Assembly (NCBI RefSeq): GCF_002196855.1
Contig: NZ_NIPW01000034.1
Location: 23,034 to 87,033, forward strand
From: Haematobacter genomosp. 1
GTDB taxonomy: Bacteria; Pseudomonadota; Alphaproteobacteria; Rhodobacterales; Rhodobacteraceae
Direction of reading: 5' to 3'
DNA: 64,000 nt
The notes beneath the pieces are model-generated. The model was not told the origin of the DNA. It saw nothing but the letters and a program-made list of their open reading frames with translations, and ran no database searches. Position numbers and translations under genes: made by a program. Below, piece by piece: positions 56,923-64,000 of this stretch (positions are counted from its first letter, which is position 1; each line of letters starts with the position of its first letter).

Positions 56923-57039
56923 GTCATCCTCCGTCTTTGCGCAGACCTTAGGGCGCGCGCCGCGCCGCGGCAACAGAGGGCGGTGCAAAAGAAAGCGGGG
57001 CCCGAAGGCCCCGCCATGTCGTTGATGCTGCCGAAAGGC

Positions 57040-57966
57040 TCAGAGCTTTTCGGTCAGTTCGGGCAGAAGCGTGAAGAGATCGCCGACGAGGCCGTAATCC
57101 GCCACCTGGAAGATCGGGGCTTCCTCGTCCTTGTTGATGGCCACGATGACGCGGCTGTCCTTCATCCCGGCGAGGTGCTGGATCGCCCCCGAGATGCCGA
57201 CCGCGACATAGAGGTCCGGCGCCACGACCTTACCGGTCTGGCCCACCTGCCAGTCGTTCGGGGCAAAGCCCGAATCGACGGCCGCACGGGACGCGCCCAC
57301 CGCAGCGCCGAGCTTGTCGGCCAGCTTCTCGATGACGGCGAAGTTCTCTTGGCTGCCGACGCCACGCCCGCCCGAGACCACGATCTTGGCCGAGGTGAGT
57401 TCGGGACGGTCGGAGGCTGCGACCTTGTCCTCCACCCAGGAGGACAGGGCCGGGTCAGCCGCCGCCGTTGCCGATTCGACCGATGCCGAACCGCCTTCGC
57501 CCGCCGCCTGGAAGTTGGCGGTGCGGACGGTCAGCACCTTCTTCGGGTCGGAGGACTGCACCGTCTGGATCGCGTTGCCGGCATAGACCGGGCGCTCGAA
57601 GGTGGAGCCGTCCACCACGCCGGAGACGTCGGAGATCACCATCACGTCGAGCAGGGCGGCCACGCGCGGCATCACGTTCTTGGCCGATGCGGTCGAGGGC
57701 GCGACGATCTGCTCGTAATCCCCCGCGAGGCTGACCACGAGATCGGCCAGAGGCTCAGCCAGACCATGCCCGTAGAGCGGGGCATCGGCGACGAGCACCT
57801 TGGCCACGCCATCCAGTTTCGCAGCCGCTTCACCCGCGCCGGAGACGCCTTCGCCCGCGACGAGGACCGTCACCGGGCCGAGCGACTTCACCGCCGACAG
57901 GGCCTTCGCCGTCGCATCGACCGCGAGATCGGCACCCGTCACTTCCGCAACAAGAAGCACAGCCAT
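57040..57966 (-). CDS. etfA: electron transfer flavoprotein alpha subunit
   Basis: A 308-residue protein; the C-terminal FAD domain has [40 protein letters not shown] and [20 protein letters not shown]. It carries electrons from acyl-CoA and other dehydrogenases to ubiquinone through ETF-QO. It overlaps etfB by one base. Confidence 0.97.
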   Translation of the reverse strand: MAVLLVAEVTGADLAVDATAKALSAVKSLGPVTVLVAGEGVSGAGEAAAKLDGVAKVLVADAPLYGHGLAEPLADLVVSLAGDYEQIVAPSTASAKNVMPRVAALLDVMVISDVSGVVDGSTFERPVYAGNAIQTVQSSDPKKVLTVRTANFQAAGEGGSASVESATAAADPALSSWVEDKVAASDRPELTSAKIVVSGGRGVGSQENFAVIEKLADKLGAAVGASRAAVDSGFAPNDWQVGQTGKVVAPDLYVAVGISGAIQHLAGMKDSRVIVAINKDEEAPIFQVADYGLVGDLFTLLPELTEKL

Positions 57967-58727
57967 CAGAGCACCCCCGCTTCGTTCTTCAGTTTGGAGA
58001 TCAGCTCATCAACCGAGCCGACCTTCACCCCGGCCTTGCGGCCCGCCGGTTCCACGGTCTTGACGATCTTCAGCCGCGGCGTGACATCGACGCCGTAGTC
58101 GGCGGCGGTCTTTTCCTCGAGCGGTTTCTTCTTCGCCTTCATGATGTTCGGCAGCGAGGCATAGCGCGGTTCGTTCAGCCGCAGGTCCGCCGTCACGACG
58201 GCGGGCAGCTTCACCTTCACCGTCTGTAGGCCGCCATCCACCTCGCGGGTCACGACGGCGGAATCGCCCTCGATCACCACTTCGGAGGCGAATGTCGCCT
58301 GCGCCCAGCCGAGGAGCGCCGCCAGCATCTGGCCGGTGGCGTTCATGTCGTTGTCGATCGCCTGCTTGCCGGTGATGACAAGGCCCGGTTGCTCCGCGTC
58401 GATGACGGCCTTGAGGATCTTGGCAACGGCGAGCGGCTCGATGTCGGTGGTGACATCCGGTGCGGCTTCGACGAGAATCGCCCGGTCAGCCCCCATGGCG
58501 AGCGCGGTGCGCAGCGTCTCCTGCGCCTGCTTCACGCCGATGGAAACCACGACCACTTCTTCGGCCGCGCCTTTTTCCTTCAGGCGAATCGCTTCTTCGA
58601 CCGCGATTTCGTCGAACGGGTTCATCGACATCTTGACGTTCGCAAGGTCAACGCCCGAACCGTCCGCCTTCACGCGAACCTTGACGTTGTAGTCGATCAC
58701 CCGCTTCACAGGCACCAATATCTTCAT
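57966..58727 (-). CDS. etfB: electron transfer flavoprotein beta subunit
   Basis: A 253-residue partner of EtfA starting [20 protein letters not shown], with [19 protein letters not shown] and the signature [20 protein letters not shown]. It binds AMP. The in-frame start at 58805 is rejected because the family begins at MKILV. Confidence 0.97.
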   Translation of the reverse strand: MKILVPVKRVIDYNVKVRVKADGSGVDLANVKMSMNPFDEIAVEEAIRLKEKGAAEEVVVVSIGVKQAQETLRTALAMGADRAILVEAAPDVTTDIEPLAVAKILKAVIDAEQPGLVITGKQAIDNDMNATGQMLAALLGWAQATFASEVVIEGDSAVVTREVDGGLQTVKVKLPAVVTADLRLNEPRYASLPNIMKAKKKPLEEKTAADYGVDVTPRLKIVKTVEPAGRKAGVKVGSVDELISKLKNEAGVL

Positions 58728-58844
58728 GGGCAACTCCCCTCCGTGCGCCCGTTCAGAGGCGCGGTTCATGCTCTCCAACGGCTTGTTAGCGAGTTGGATC
58801 GGCACAGGACAGGGAAAATTCGCACTTCGCGCTGCTTCGCAGCG

Positions 58845-59417
58845 TCAACGGTTCGCGCCGGGAACCCAGAGCACATCGGCCGCGCCGTTGTCGTTGGCGA
58901 CGCGCGACGCCACGAAGAACCAGTCGGACAGGCGGTTGAGGTAGCGCACCGCCGCCTCTGTCACATCGCCTTCGGCGGCAAGGGCGACGGCCAGACGTTC
59001 CGCGCGCCGGCACACGGTGCGACAAAGATGCAGATGCGCAGCAAGGGCGCTTCCCCCCGGCAGCACGAAGGACCGGAGGGGAGACAGTGCGGCATTCATC
59101 GCGTCGATCTCCGCCTCCAGCCGGTCCACCTGGGCGGGAACCATGCGGAGGGGGGTGTATTTCGCCTCATGATCCCGGTCCACGCCCGGACGCGACAGGT
59201 CCGCCCCCAGATCGAACAGGTCGTTCTGGATGAGGCCTAGGCGCGCATGCATCTCCCCTTCCGCATGCAGCCGCGCGAGACCGACCGTCGCGTTGGTTTC
59301 ATCCACCGTGCCGTAGGCTTCCACCCGCAGGCTGTCCTTGCGGACGCGCTCGCCGTTGGAAAGCGCGGTTTCTCCGCCATCGCCGGTGCGGGTGTAGATG
59401 CGGTTGAGCACGACCAT
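58845..59417 (-). CDS. PduO-type cob(I)alamin adenosyltransferase
   Basis: A 190-residue helical protein with NRIYTRTGDGGETALSNGER at the N-terminus and VEAYGTVDETNATVGLARLH, the PduO signature, plus FVLPGGSALAAHLHLCRTVC. It attaches the adenosyl group of ATP to cob(I)alamin. The ATG shares a base with the upstream HIG1 gene stop (TGATG), indicating coupling. Confidence 0.94.
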   Translation of the reverse strand: MVVLNRIYTRTGDGGETALSNGERVRKDSLRVEAYGTVDETNATVGLARLHAEGEMHARLGLIQNDLFDLGADLSRPGVDRDHEAKYTPLRMVPAQVDRLEAEIDAMNAALSPLRSFVLPGGSALAAHLHLCRTVCRRAERLAVALAAEGDVTEAAVRYLNRLSDWFFVASRVANDNGAADVLWVPGANR

Positions 59418-59617
59418 CACATTCTCCGCAGGTAAACGAAGACCAAGATCAGGATCACAGCCACAGCCTGCGCGATGATGCGGTAGCGCATGATCCGGTT
59501 GGCATGGCGGCGGTTGAACTCGCCCCCGCGGGCAAAACCGCCCACTCCGATCATCAGGATGATAAGCACGGCGAAACAGGCGATCGCCACGATGAGGAAC
59601 AAGGGGTCGTGGAGCAT
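59417..59617 (-). CDS. HIG1-domain twin transmembrane protein
   Basis: A 66-residue protein with two transmembrane helices (about residues 5-28 and 44-64) joined by GGFARGGEFNRRHANRIMRY, the HIG1 loop with its RGG and N-rich segment. HIG1 proteins associate with respiratory supercomplexes and cytochrome oxidase. Coupled to the PduO gene. Confidence 0.88.
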   Translation of the reverse strand: MLHDPLFLIVAIACFAVLIILMIGVGGFARGGEFNRRHANRIMRYRIIAQAVAVILILVFVYLRRM

Positions 59618-59752
59618 GCTGTCTCCGATGCTGGCTCTGGGTCTGCCGCGATTCTCGATCGGGCGATCCGGGGTCTGGCGCGCGAAGGCCGCGTGTTGCG
59701 GACCTCCCGTGTTTTTCTCCGTCTTACGCCCCCCCGCGGCGCAAGGCCACCC

Positions 59753-60580
59753 TTACTGCCGCCGGAGCAGCGCATCCATCGCCCGATCCGGCAGCAGCCG
59801 TTTGAGCGTCACCCCCAGCAGCGCGGGCGTGGTGACCGTGTAGCGGAGGCGGGGGCTGCGGCTTTCCAGCGCGCGGAGGATGACGCGGGTCACGGCCGAG
59901 GGGGGCAGTTCCCAGCGATCCTTCTCGGGCGTGCCGTAGAGCCGCTCCAGAAGGCTCGTGCGATATTGCTCCCGGCGCGCGGAGGCTTCCCAGTCGATCC
60001 AGCGCTCGAAATGGAGCTTGGCATTGACGCGGAACTGCGTGGCGATGGGGCCCGGCTCGACGAGGCTCACCCGGATCGGCGTGTCGGAGAGTTCGAGGCG
60101 CAGCGTATCCGTCAGCCCCTCCAGCGCGAACTTGCTGGCGACATAGGCGCCCCGCCACGGAGCGGGCACCACTCCAAGGATGGAGGAGACGGTGACGATC
60201 CGCCCATGCCCCTGCCGCCGCATCGCCGGGATCACCTGCCGGGTCAGGTCATGCGTACCGATGAGGTTGACCTCCATCACCTCGCGGAGCGCGCCGCGCG
60301 GCAGATCCTCCACTGCGCCGGGACAGGCGAAGGCGCCGTTGTTCAGGAGGGCATCCAGCCCGCCGCCGGTGCGCGCCAGCACCTCCGAGACCGCGTGTGC
60401 GACGCTGTCCTCGCTCGCCAGGTCGAGCGGTAGGCTCTCCAGCCCCTCCGCTTCAAGACGCGCGCAATCCTCCGCCTTGCGGCAGGTGGCGAACACCCGC
60501 CAACCCAGGGTGTGGAGCCGGCGCGCGGCATCAAGGCCGATGCCGGACGAGCAGCCGGTGATGAGGATGGAGCGGGTCAT
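59753..60580 (-). CDS. short-chain dehydrogenase/reductase
   Basis: A 275-residue Rossmann enzyme with TGCSSGIGLDAARRL near residue 8, NNGAFACPGAVEDL, the catalytic serine in IVTVSSILGVV and YVASKFALEGLTD with YxxxK. NAD(P) preference is not clear. The next residues upstream in frame cross the ACGGC microsatellite, so the start at 60580 (MTRSILITG) is firm by family. Confidence 0.88.
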   Translation of the reverse strand: MTRSILITGCSSGIGLDAARRLHTLGWRVFATCRKAEDCARLEAEGLESLPLDLASEDSVAHAVSEVLARTGGGLDALLNNGAFACPGAVEDLPRGALREVMEVNLIGTHDLTRQVIPAMRRQGHGRIVTVSSILGVVPAPWRGAYVASKFALEGLTDTLRLELSDTPIRVSLVEPGPIATQFRVNAKLHFERWIDWEASARREQYRTSLLERLYGTPEKDRWELPPSAVTRVILRALESRSPRLRYTVTTPALLGVTLKRLLPDRAMDALLRRQ

Positions 60581-60659
60581 GCGTTTCCTTGTGCGGTGGG
60601 CGAAGGCGGCGAACTTGCACATCCGCGTGACGAAGGTCCAGTTCCCGCGCGATCCTTCC

Positions 60660-60704
60660 ACGGCACGGCACGGCACGGCACGGCACGGCACGGCACGGCA
60701 CGGC
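60660..60704. repeat. pentanucleotide microsatellite, nine copies of ACGGC
   Basis: Nine perfect ACGGC units from 60660 to 60704 in the 210-bp gap between the divergent SDR gene (start 60580) and parC (start 60791). The unit is not a multiple of three and lies 86 bp upstream of parC and 79 bp upstream of the SDR start, so slippage would change promoter spacing. Confidence 0.95.
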
Positions 60705-60790
60705 CCACGGCTCGACCGGCGCCCCGGTGAAAGCCGCTGCCGCCACACTTCCCGCTGGACCGTGCCCGCCTGCTCAAGCTAGATCGGGCC

Positions 60791-63100
60791 ATGACCGACG
60801 CCTCCGACAATATCGAACACGGGCTGCCCACCAGTTCGGAACCGCTCCGCCGTGCCATTGGCGAGCGTTACCTGACCTATGCGCTGTCCACGATCATGAA
60901 TCGCGCCCTTCCCGATGCGCGGGACGGGCTGAAGCCGGTGCACCGGCGGATCCTCTATGCCATGCGGGAATTGCGGCTGTCCTCTTCCGGGGGCTTCCGC
61001 AAATCGGCGAAGATCTCCGGCGACGTGATGGGGAACTATCACCCGCATGGCGATACCGCGATCTATGACGCGATGGCGCGGCTCGCGCAGGATTTCGCGG
61101 TCCGCTATCCGCTGGTGGACGGGCAGGGGAACTTCGGCAATATCGACGGGGACAACCCCGCCGCCTCCCGCTACACCGAAGCCAGGCTGACCCCCGCCGC
61201 CGAGGCGTTGATGGAGGGGCTGGCGGAGAACGCCGTCGATTTCCGCCCGAACTACGATGGCACGCTGGAGGAGCCGGTGGTGTTCCCGGCTGCCTTCCCG
61301 AACCTGCTGGCCAACGGGGCGTCCGGCATCGCGGTCGGGATGGCGACCAATGTGCCGCCCCATAACCTCGGCGAGCTGGTTGCCGCGTGCCGCGCGCTGA
61401 TCGCCACGCCCACGATCACCGACGAATCGCTGGTGGCGCTGGTCCCCGGCCCCGATTTCCCGACGGGGGGCGTGATCGTGGAGCCGCGCGATTCCATCGT
61501 GGAGGCCTACCGGACGGGGCGCGGCTCCTTCCGGCTCAGGTCGCGATGGGAGACGGAAGATCTGGGGCGCGGCACCTGGCAGATCGTGGTGACCGAGATC
61601 CCCTATCAGGTGCAGAAATCCCGCCTGATCGAGCGGCTGGCCGAACTCATCCAGCTGAAGAAGGTGCCGATCCTCGCCGATGTGCGCGACGAGAGCGCGG
61701 AGGACGTGCGCATCGTTCTGGAGCCGCGGTCCAAGAACGTCGATGCGGAAATGCTGATGGCCCAGCTCTACCGCAATTCCGATCTGGAGATCCGCTTCTC
61801 GCTCAACATGAACGTGCTGATCGACGGGCGCACGCCCAAGGTCTGCTCGCTGAAGGAGGTGCTGCGCGCCTTCCTCGACCATCGGCGCGAGGTGCTGATC
61901 CGCCGGTCCTCGCATCGGATGGAGAAGATCGATCACCGGCTGGAGGTGCTGGCCGGGCTGCTCGTCGCTTATCTGAACCTGGACCGGGTGATCGACATCA
62001 TCCGCTACGACGACGATCCGAAGCGCGCGCTGATGGCGGAGGACTGGTCCCGCGCCCATGTCCGCGCCATGTCGGAGAAGGACTACCGCCCGCCCGTGCC
62101 GGGGCAGGGGGAGCTGACCGAGGTTCAGGTCGAGGCGATCCTCAACATGCGCCTCCGCTCTCTCCGCCGACTGGAGGAGATGGACCTGCGGCGGGAGCAT
62201 GACGCGCTGACGAAGGAGCGGGAGGCGCTGGAGGCGCTGCTCGGCTCCGAGGCACGGCAGTGGAAGCAGATCGGCAAGGAACTGGCAGAGGTGGACCGTC
62301 AGTTCGGCAAGTCCGCTCCCGGCGGGGCGCGCCGCTCGACCTTCGCGGAAGCCGGTCAGATCGAGGATGTGTCCTATGAGGCGATGATCGAGCGCGAGCC
62401 GATCACCGTGGTCTGCTCGCGCATGGGCTGGATCCGCGCGCTGAAAGGTCATGCCGCGCCGGGAACGGAGATGAAGTTCAAGGACGGCGACGGGCCGGGC
62501 TACCTCTTCCACGCGGAGACGACGGACCGGATCCTGCTCCTTGGCTCCAACGGCCGGGTCTATACGCTCATCGGCGCCAACCTGCCCGGCGGGCGGGGCA
62601 TGGGGGAACCGGTGCGCCTGATGGTGGACCTGCCGAACGAGGCGGAGATCGTGGCGCTGTTCGTGCATCGTCCGGGCGCGCGCTATATCGTCGCATCCGA
62701 TGCCGGTGACGGCTTCGTCGTGGTGGGGGACGATGCGCTGGCCCAGACCCGCGCCGGCAAGGTGCTGCTGAACCTGTCGGGAGAGGCGAAGGCGAAAATC
62801 TGCGAGCCCGTCTCCGGCGATCATGTCGCCGTGGTGGGCGACAACCGCAAGCTGCTGGTCTTCCCGCTGACAGAGCTGCCGGAAATGGGCCGCGGCAAGG
62901 GTGTGCGGCTTCAGAAATACAAGGACGGCGGCCTGTCCGACGTGCGGACCTTCACGCTGGCCGACGGGCTGAGCTGGAAGGATCCGGCAGGGCGGACACG
63001 GACGGAAACGGACCTGACCGAGTGGCTGGCCGCGCGGGCCTCCACCGGGCGGATGGCGCCGCGTGGCTTCCCGCGGGACAACCGCTTCACCCGTGACTGA
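60791..63100 (+). CDS. parC: DNA topoisomerase IV subunit A
   Basis: A 769-residue type IIA topoisomerase subunit. The breakage-reunion domain has [39 protein letters not shown] and the catalytic tyrosine in [10 protein letters not shown] (residue 128). The C-terminal part has beta-propeller-like blades ([25 protein letters not shown]). It decatenates sister chromosomes with ParE. Length and lack of a GyrA-box favour ParC over GyrA. Confidence 0.95.
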   Translation: MTDASDNIEHGLPTSSEPLRRAIGERYLTYALSTIMNRALPDARDGLKPVHRRILYAMRELRLSSSGGFRKSAKISGDVMGNYHPHGDTAIYDAMARLAQDFAVRYPLVDGQGNFGNIDGDNPAASRYTEARLTPAAEALMEGLAENAVDFRPNYDGTLEEPVVFPAAFPNLLANGASGIAVGMATNVPPHNLGELVAACRALIATPTITDESLVALVPGPDFPTGGVIVEPRDSIVEAYRTGRGSFRLRSRWETEDLGRGTWQIVVTEIPYQVQKSRLIERLAELIQLKKVPILADVRDESAEDVRIVLEPRSKNVDAEMLMAQLYRNSDLEIRFSLNMNVLIDGRTPKVCSLKEVLRAFLDHRREVLIRRSSHRMEKIDHRLEVLAGLLVAYLNLDRVIDIIRYDDDPKRALMAEDWSRAHVRAMSEKDYRPPVPGQGELTEVQVEAILNMRLRSLRRLEEMDLRREHDALTKEREALEALLGSEARQWKQIGKELAEVDRQFGKSAPGGARRSTFAEAGQIEDVSYEAMIEREPITVVCSRMGWIRALKGHAAPGTEMKFKDGDGPGYLFHAETTDRILLLGSNGRVYTLIGANLPGGRGMGEPVRLMVDLPNEAEIVALFVHRPGARYIVASDAGDGFVVVGDDALAQTRAGKVLLNLSGEAKAKICEPVSGDHVAVVGDNRKLLVFPLTELPEMGRGKGVRLQKYKDGGLSDVRTFTLADGLSWKDPAGRTRTETDLTEWLAARASTGRMAPRGFPRDNRFTRD

Positions 63101-63193
63101 GGACGGGCGGATTGCGCGGCGCGGGGCGCTCGGCTATGGCTGGGGCGACCTTGCCGCCAAGCCGCGCTGCGCAAATCCGATGCGGAGACCCTG

Positions 63194-63844
63194 ATGATCC
63201 GAGCCTTCCATCGTCTCGCCTTTCCGGCGCTGCTTCTGCTGCTTGCCGCCTGCGGGGGGATCGGCGAGCGGCGTGTCGTGCAAAGCGAACTGCCGCCGAT
63301 GGGGGAGTTCCGGCTCGGCTACAACATCGTCGTGGCGAAGAATGCGCAGAAGGTACCCATCTCGCGCGAGGTGACGACGGAGCAGCTTGAAACCGCCCTC
63401 CGGGACGCCGTGCAGGAGCGGTTCGGCAGCTATGAGGGGCGCAAGCTCTATCATATCGCGATCAATGTGGATGCCTATGCGCTTGGCCCGCCGGGGGTTC
63501 CCGTCGTCGCTTCGCCGAAGTCGGTGCTGGTCATCAGCGCCAACGTCTGGGACGACATCCGGCGCAAGAAGATCAACACCGAACCCAAGCAGCTCACCAT
63601 CTGGGAGAACCTGACGGGCGCGACCTTCGTCGGCTCCGGTCTTACCCAGAATGCGGAAAGCCAGCTCCGCAACCTCGCCCGCAATGCCGCGAAGGAAGTT
63701 CAGGACTGGATGCTGGAGCATCCCGAGTGGTTCGAACTCACCCCCGAGGACGAGGTGGCGATGGAGGAGGCGCGGGCCGCCGCCGCCGCGGAAGCCCGCC
63801 GGACGGGGGGTCATGCCCGCCCCGCCACCCCGCCCAACCCGTAA
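63194..63844 (+). CDS. hypothetical lipoprotein
   Basis: A 216-residue protein with lipobox LLLAACGG near residue 20, so it is likely membrane-anchored. The middle (EFRLGYNIVVAKNAQKVPIS, then WENLTGATFVGSGLTQNAES) looks like a small folded domain and the end is Ala/Pro-rich and disordered. Similar proteins occur in Rhodobacterales; no function is known. Confidence 0.75.
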   Translation: MIRAFHRLAFPALLLLLAACGGIGERRVVQSELPPMGEFRLGYNIVVAKNAQKVPISREVTTEQLETALRDAVQERFGSYEGRKLYHIAINVDAYALGPPGVPVVASPKSVLVISANVWDDIRRKKINTEPKQLTIWENLTGATFVGSGLTQNAESQLRNLARNAAKEVQDWMLEHPEWFELTPEDEVAMEEARAAAAAEARRTGGHARPATPPNP

Positions 63845-63893
63845 CCCGGGTGTCGCGCCTGCCCTGGGTCGCAGGGTCATTCTGCAAGTGGTG

Positions 63894-63922
63894 CTTGATT
63901 TCCGGCCCTTGGCCTAATAGGT
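63894..63922 (+). promoter_or_regulatory. candidate tuf promoter
   Basis: CTTGAT (63894-63899) is followed after 16-17 bp by TAATAG/ATAGGT (63915-63922), about 60 bp upstream of the tuf ATG. It resembles the alphaproteobacterial sigma-70 pattern, judged by eye only. Confidence 0.4.
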
Positions 63923-63979
63923 AGCCCCGCGTGTTTAATCGGGTCCATTCCGGACCCCCGGACATGGGGCGCCTCGACG

Positions 63980-64000
63980 ATGGCAAAGGCAAAGTTTGAA
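63980..64000 (+). CDS. tuf: elongation factor Tu, first seven codons (partial)
   Basis: The ATG at 63980 begins MAKAKFE, the conserved EF-Tu N-terminus, and the frame runs off the window. EF-Tu delivers aminoacyl-tRNA to the ribosome. The call rests on seven residues and the position after a likely strong promoter. Confidence 0.75.

Noticed and set aside
60779..62824. 681-residue open frame opposite parC
   Set aside because: Antisense to a textbook ParC with all motifs; no recognisable domain.

Overview
This is a high-GC (about two thirds G+C), gene-dense chromosomal stretch from an alphaproteobacterium, most likely a member of the Rhodobacterales (Rhodobacteraceae). The evidence is the gene content and order: a pckA / chvI-type regulator / hprK / rapZ / PTS-IIA / HPr block, DUF2244 beside ctaD, PduO-HIG1-etf clustering, a TIGR02186/TauE pair, and a DUF1127 gene followed by hairpins with CCUCCUCCC loops, which is the ccaF1-CcsR arrangement known from Rhodobacter sphaeroides. 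No plasmid, phage or insertion-sequence gene was recognised; nearly every gene is housekeeping or conserved accessory.

Layout. 0-7 kb: the 3' end of a RecD/UvrD-type helicase, a ligand-binding Lrp-like protein, a TIGR02186/TauE pair and a four-gene BMP-type nucleoside ABC transporter. 7-18.6 kb: rimI-tsaB-nfu, an acetyltransferase, RNase P RNA, a peptidoglycan amidase, gatCA, a ceramidase-like membrane protein, an UPF0173 hydrolase, a lone modA, tyrS and divergent anmK. 18.9-29.8 kb: a cupin, fur-eno, selO, a GntR regulator, a pyrimidine nucleotidase with a UbiH-type hydroxylase, ndk, an ABC-F protein, MarC and an aspartic protease. 29.8-37.3 kb: a membrane glycosyltransferase with a CtrA-like box upstream, carA, YqeY, ctaD, a cytochrome c and lipB.

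37.5-39.7 kb is the most unusual part. It holds tRNA-Leu(GAG), tRNA-Val(CAC), a lower-GC patch with a broken reading frame, and a tRNA-Arg(UCU) interrupted by a group I intron of about 212 nt. After some 650 bp without a recognisable gene comes a minus-strand operon of ccaF1 (DUF1127) and four tandem two-hairpin RNAs, in which all eight loops carry CCUCCUCCC. 39.9-49.2 kb: the Mrp/ApbC ATPase, then a division and cell-wall cluster mraZ-rsmH-ftsL-ftsI-murE-murF-mraY, with a three-repeat MraZ operator about 300 bp upstream of mraZ. The cluster stops at mraY.

49.3-64 kb: a glyoxalase-like gene, an MHS-type transporter, pckA, and a divergent chvI-like regulator without its ChvG kinase, followed by the compact hprK-rapZ-IIA-HPr phosphorelay. 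Then come 3-hydroxybutyryl-CoA dehydrogenase, etfBA, a PduO-type cobalamin adenosyltransferase with a HIG1 protein, an SDR enzyme, a nine-copy ACGGC microsatellite in the promoter region shared by the SDR gene and parC, a lipoprotein, and the first seven codons of tuf. Gene calls are from reading the translated sequence; promoters, operators and RNA folds were judged by eye.
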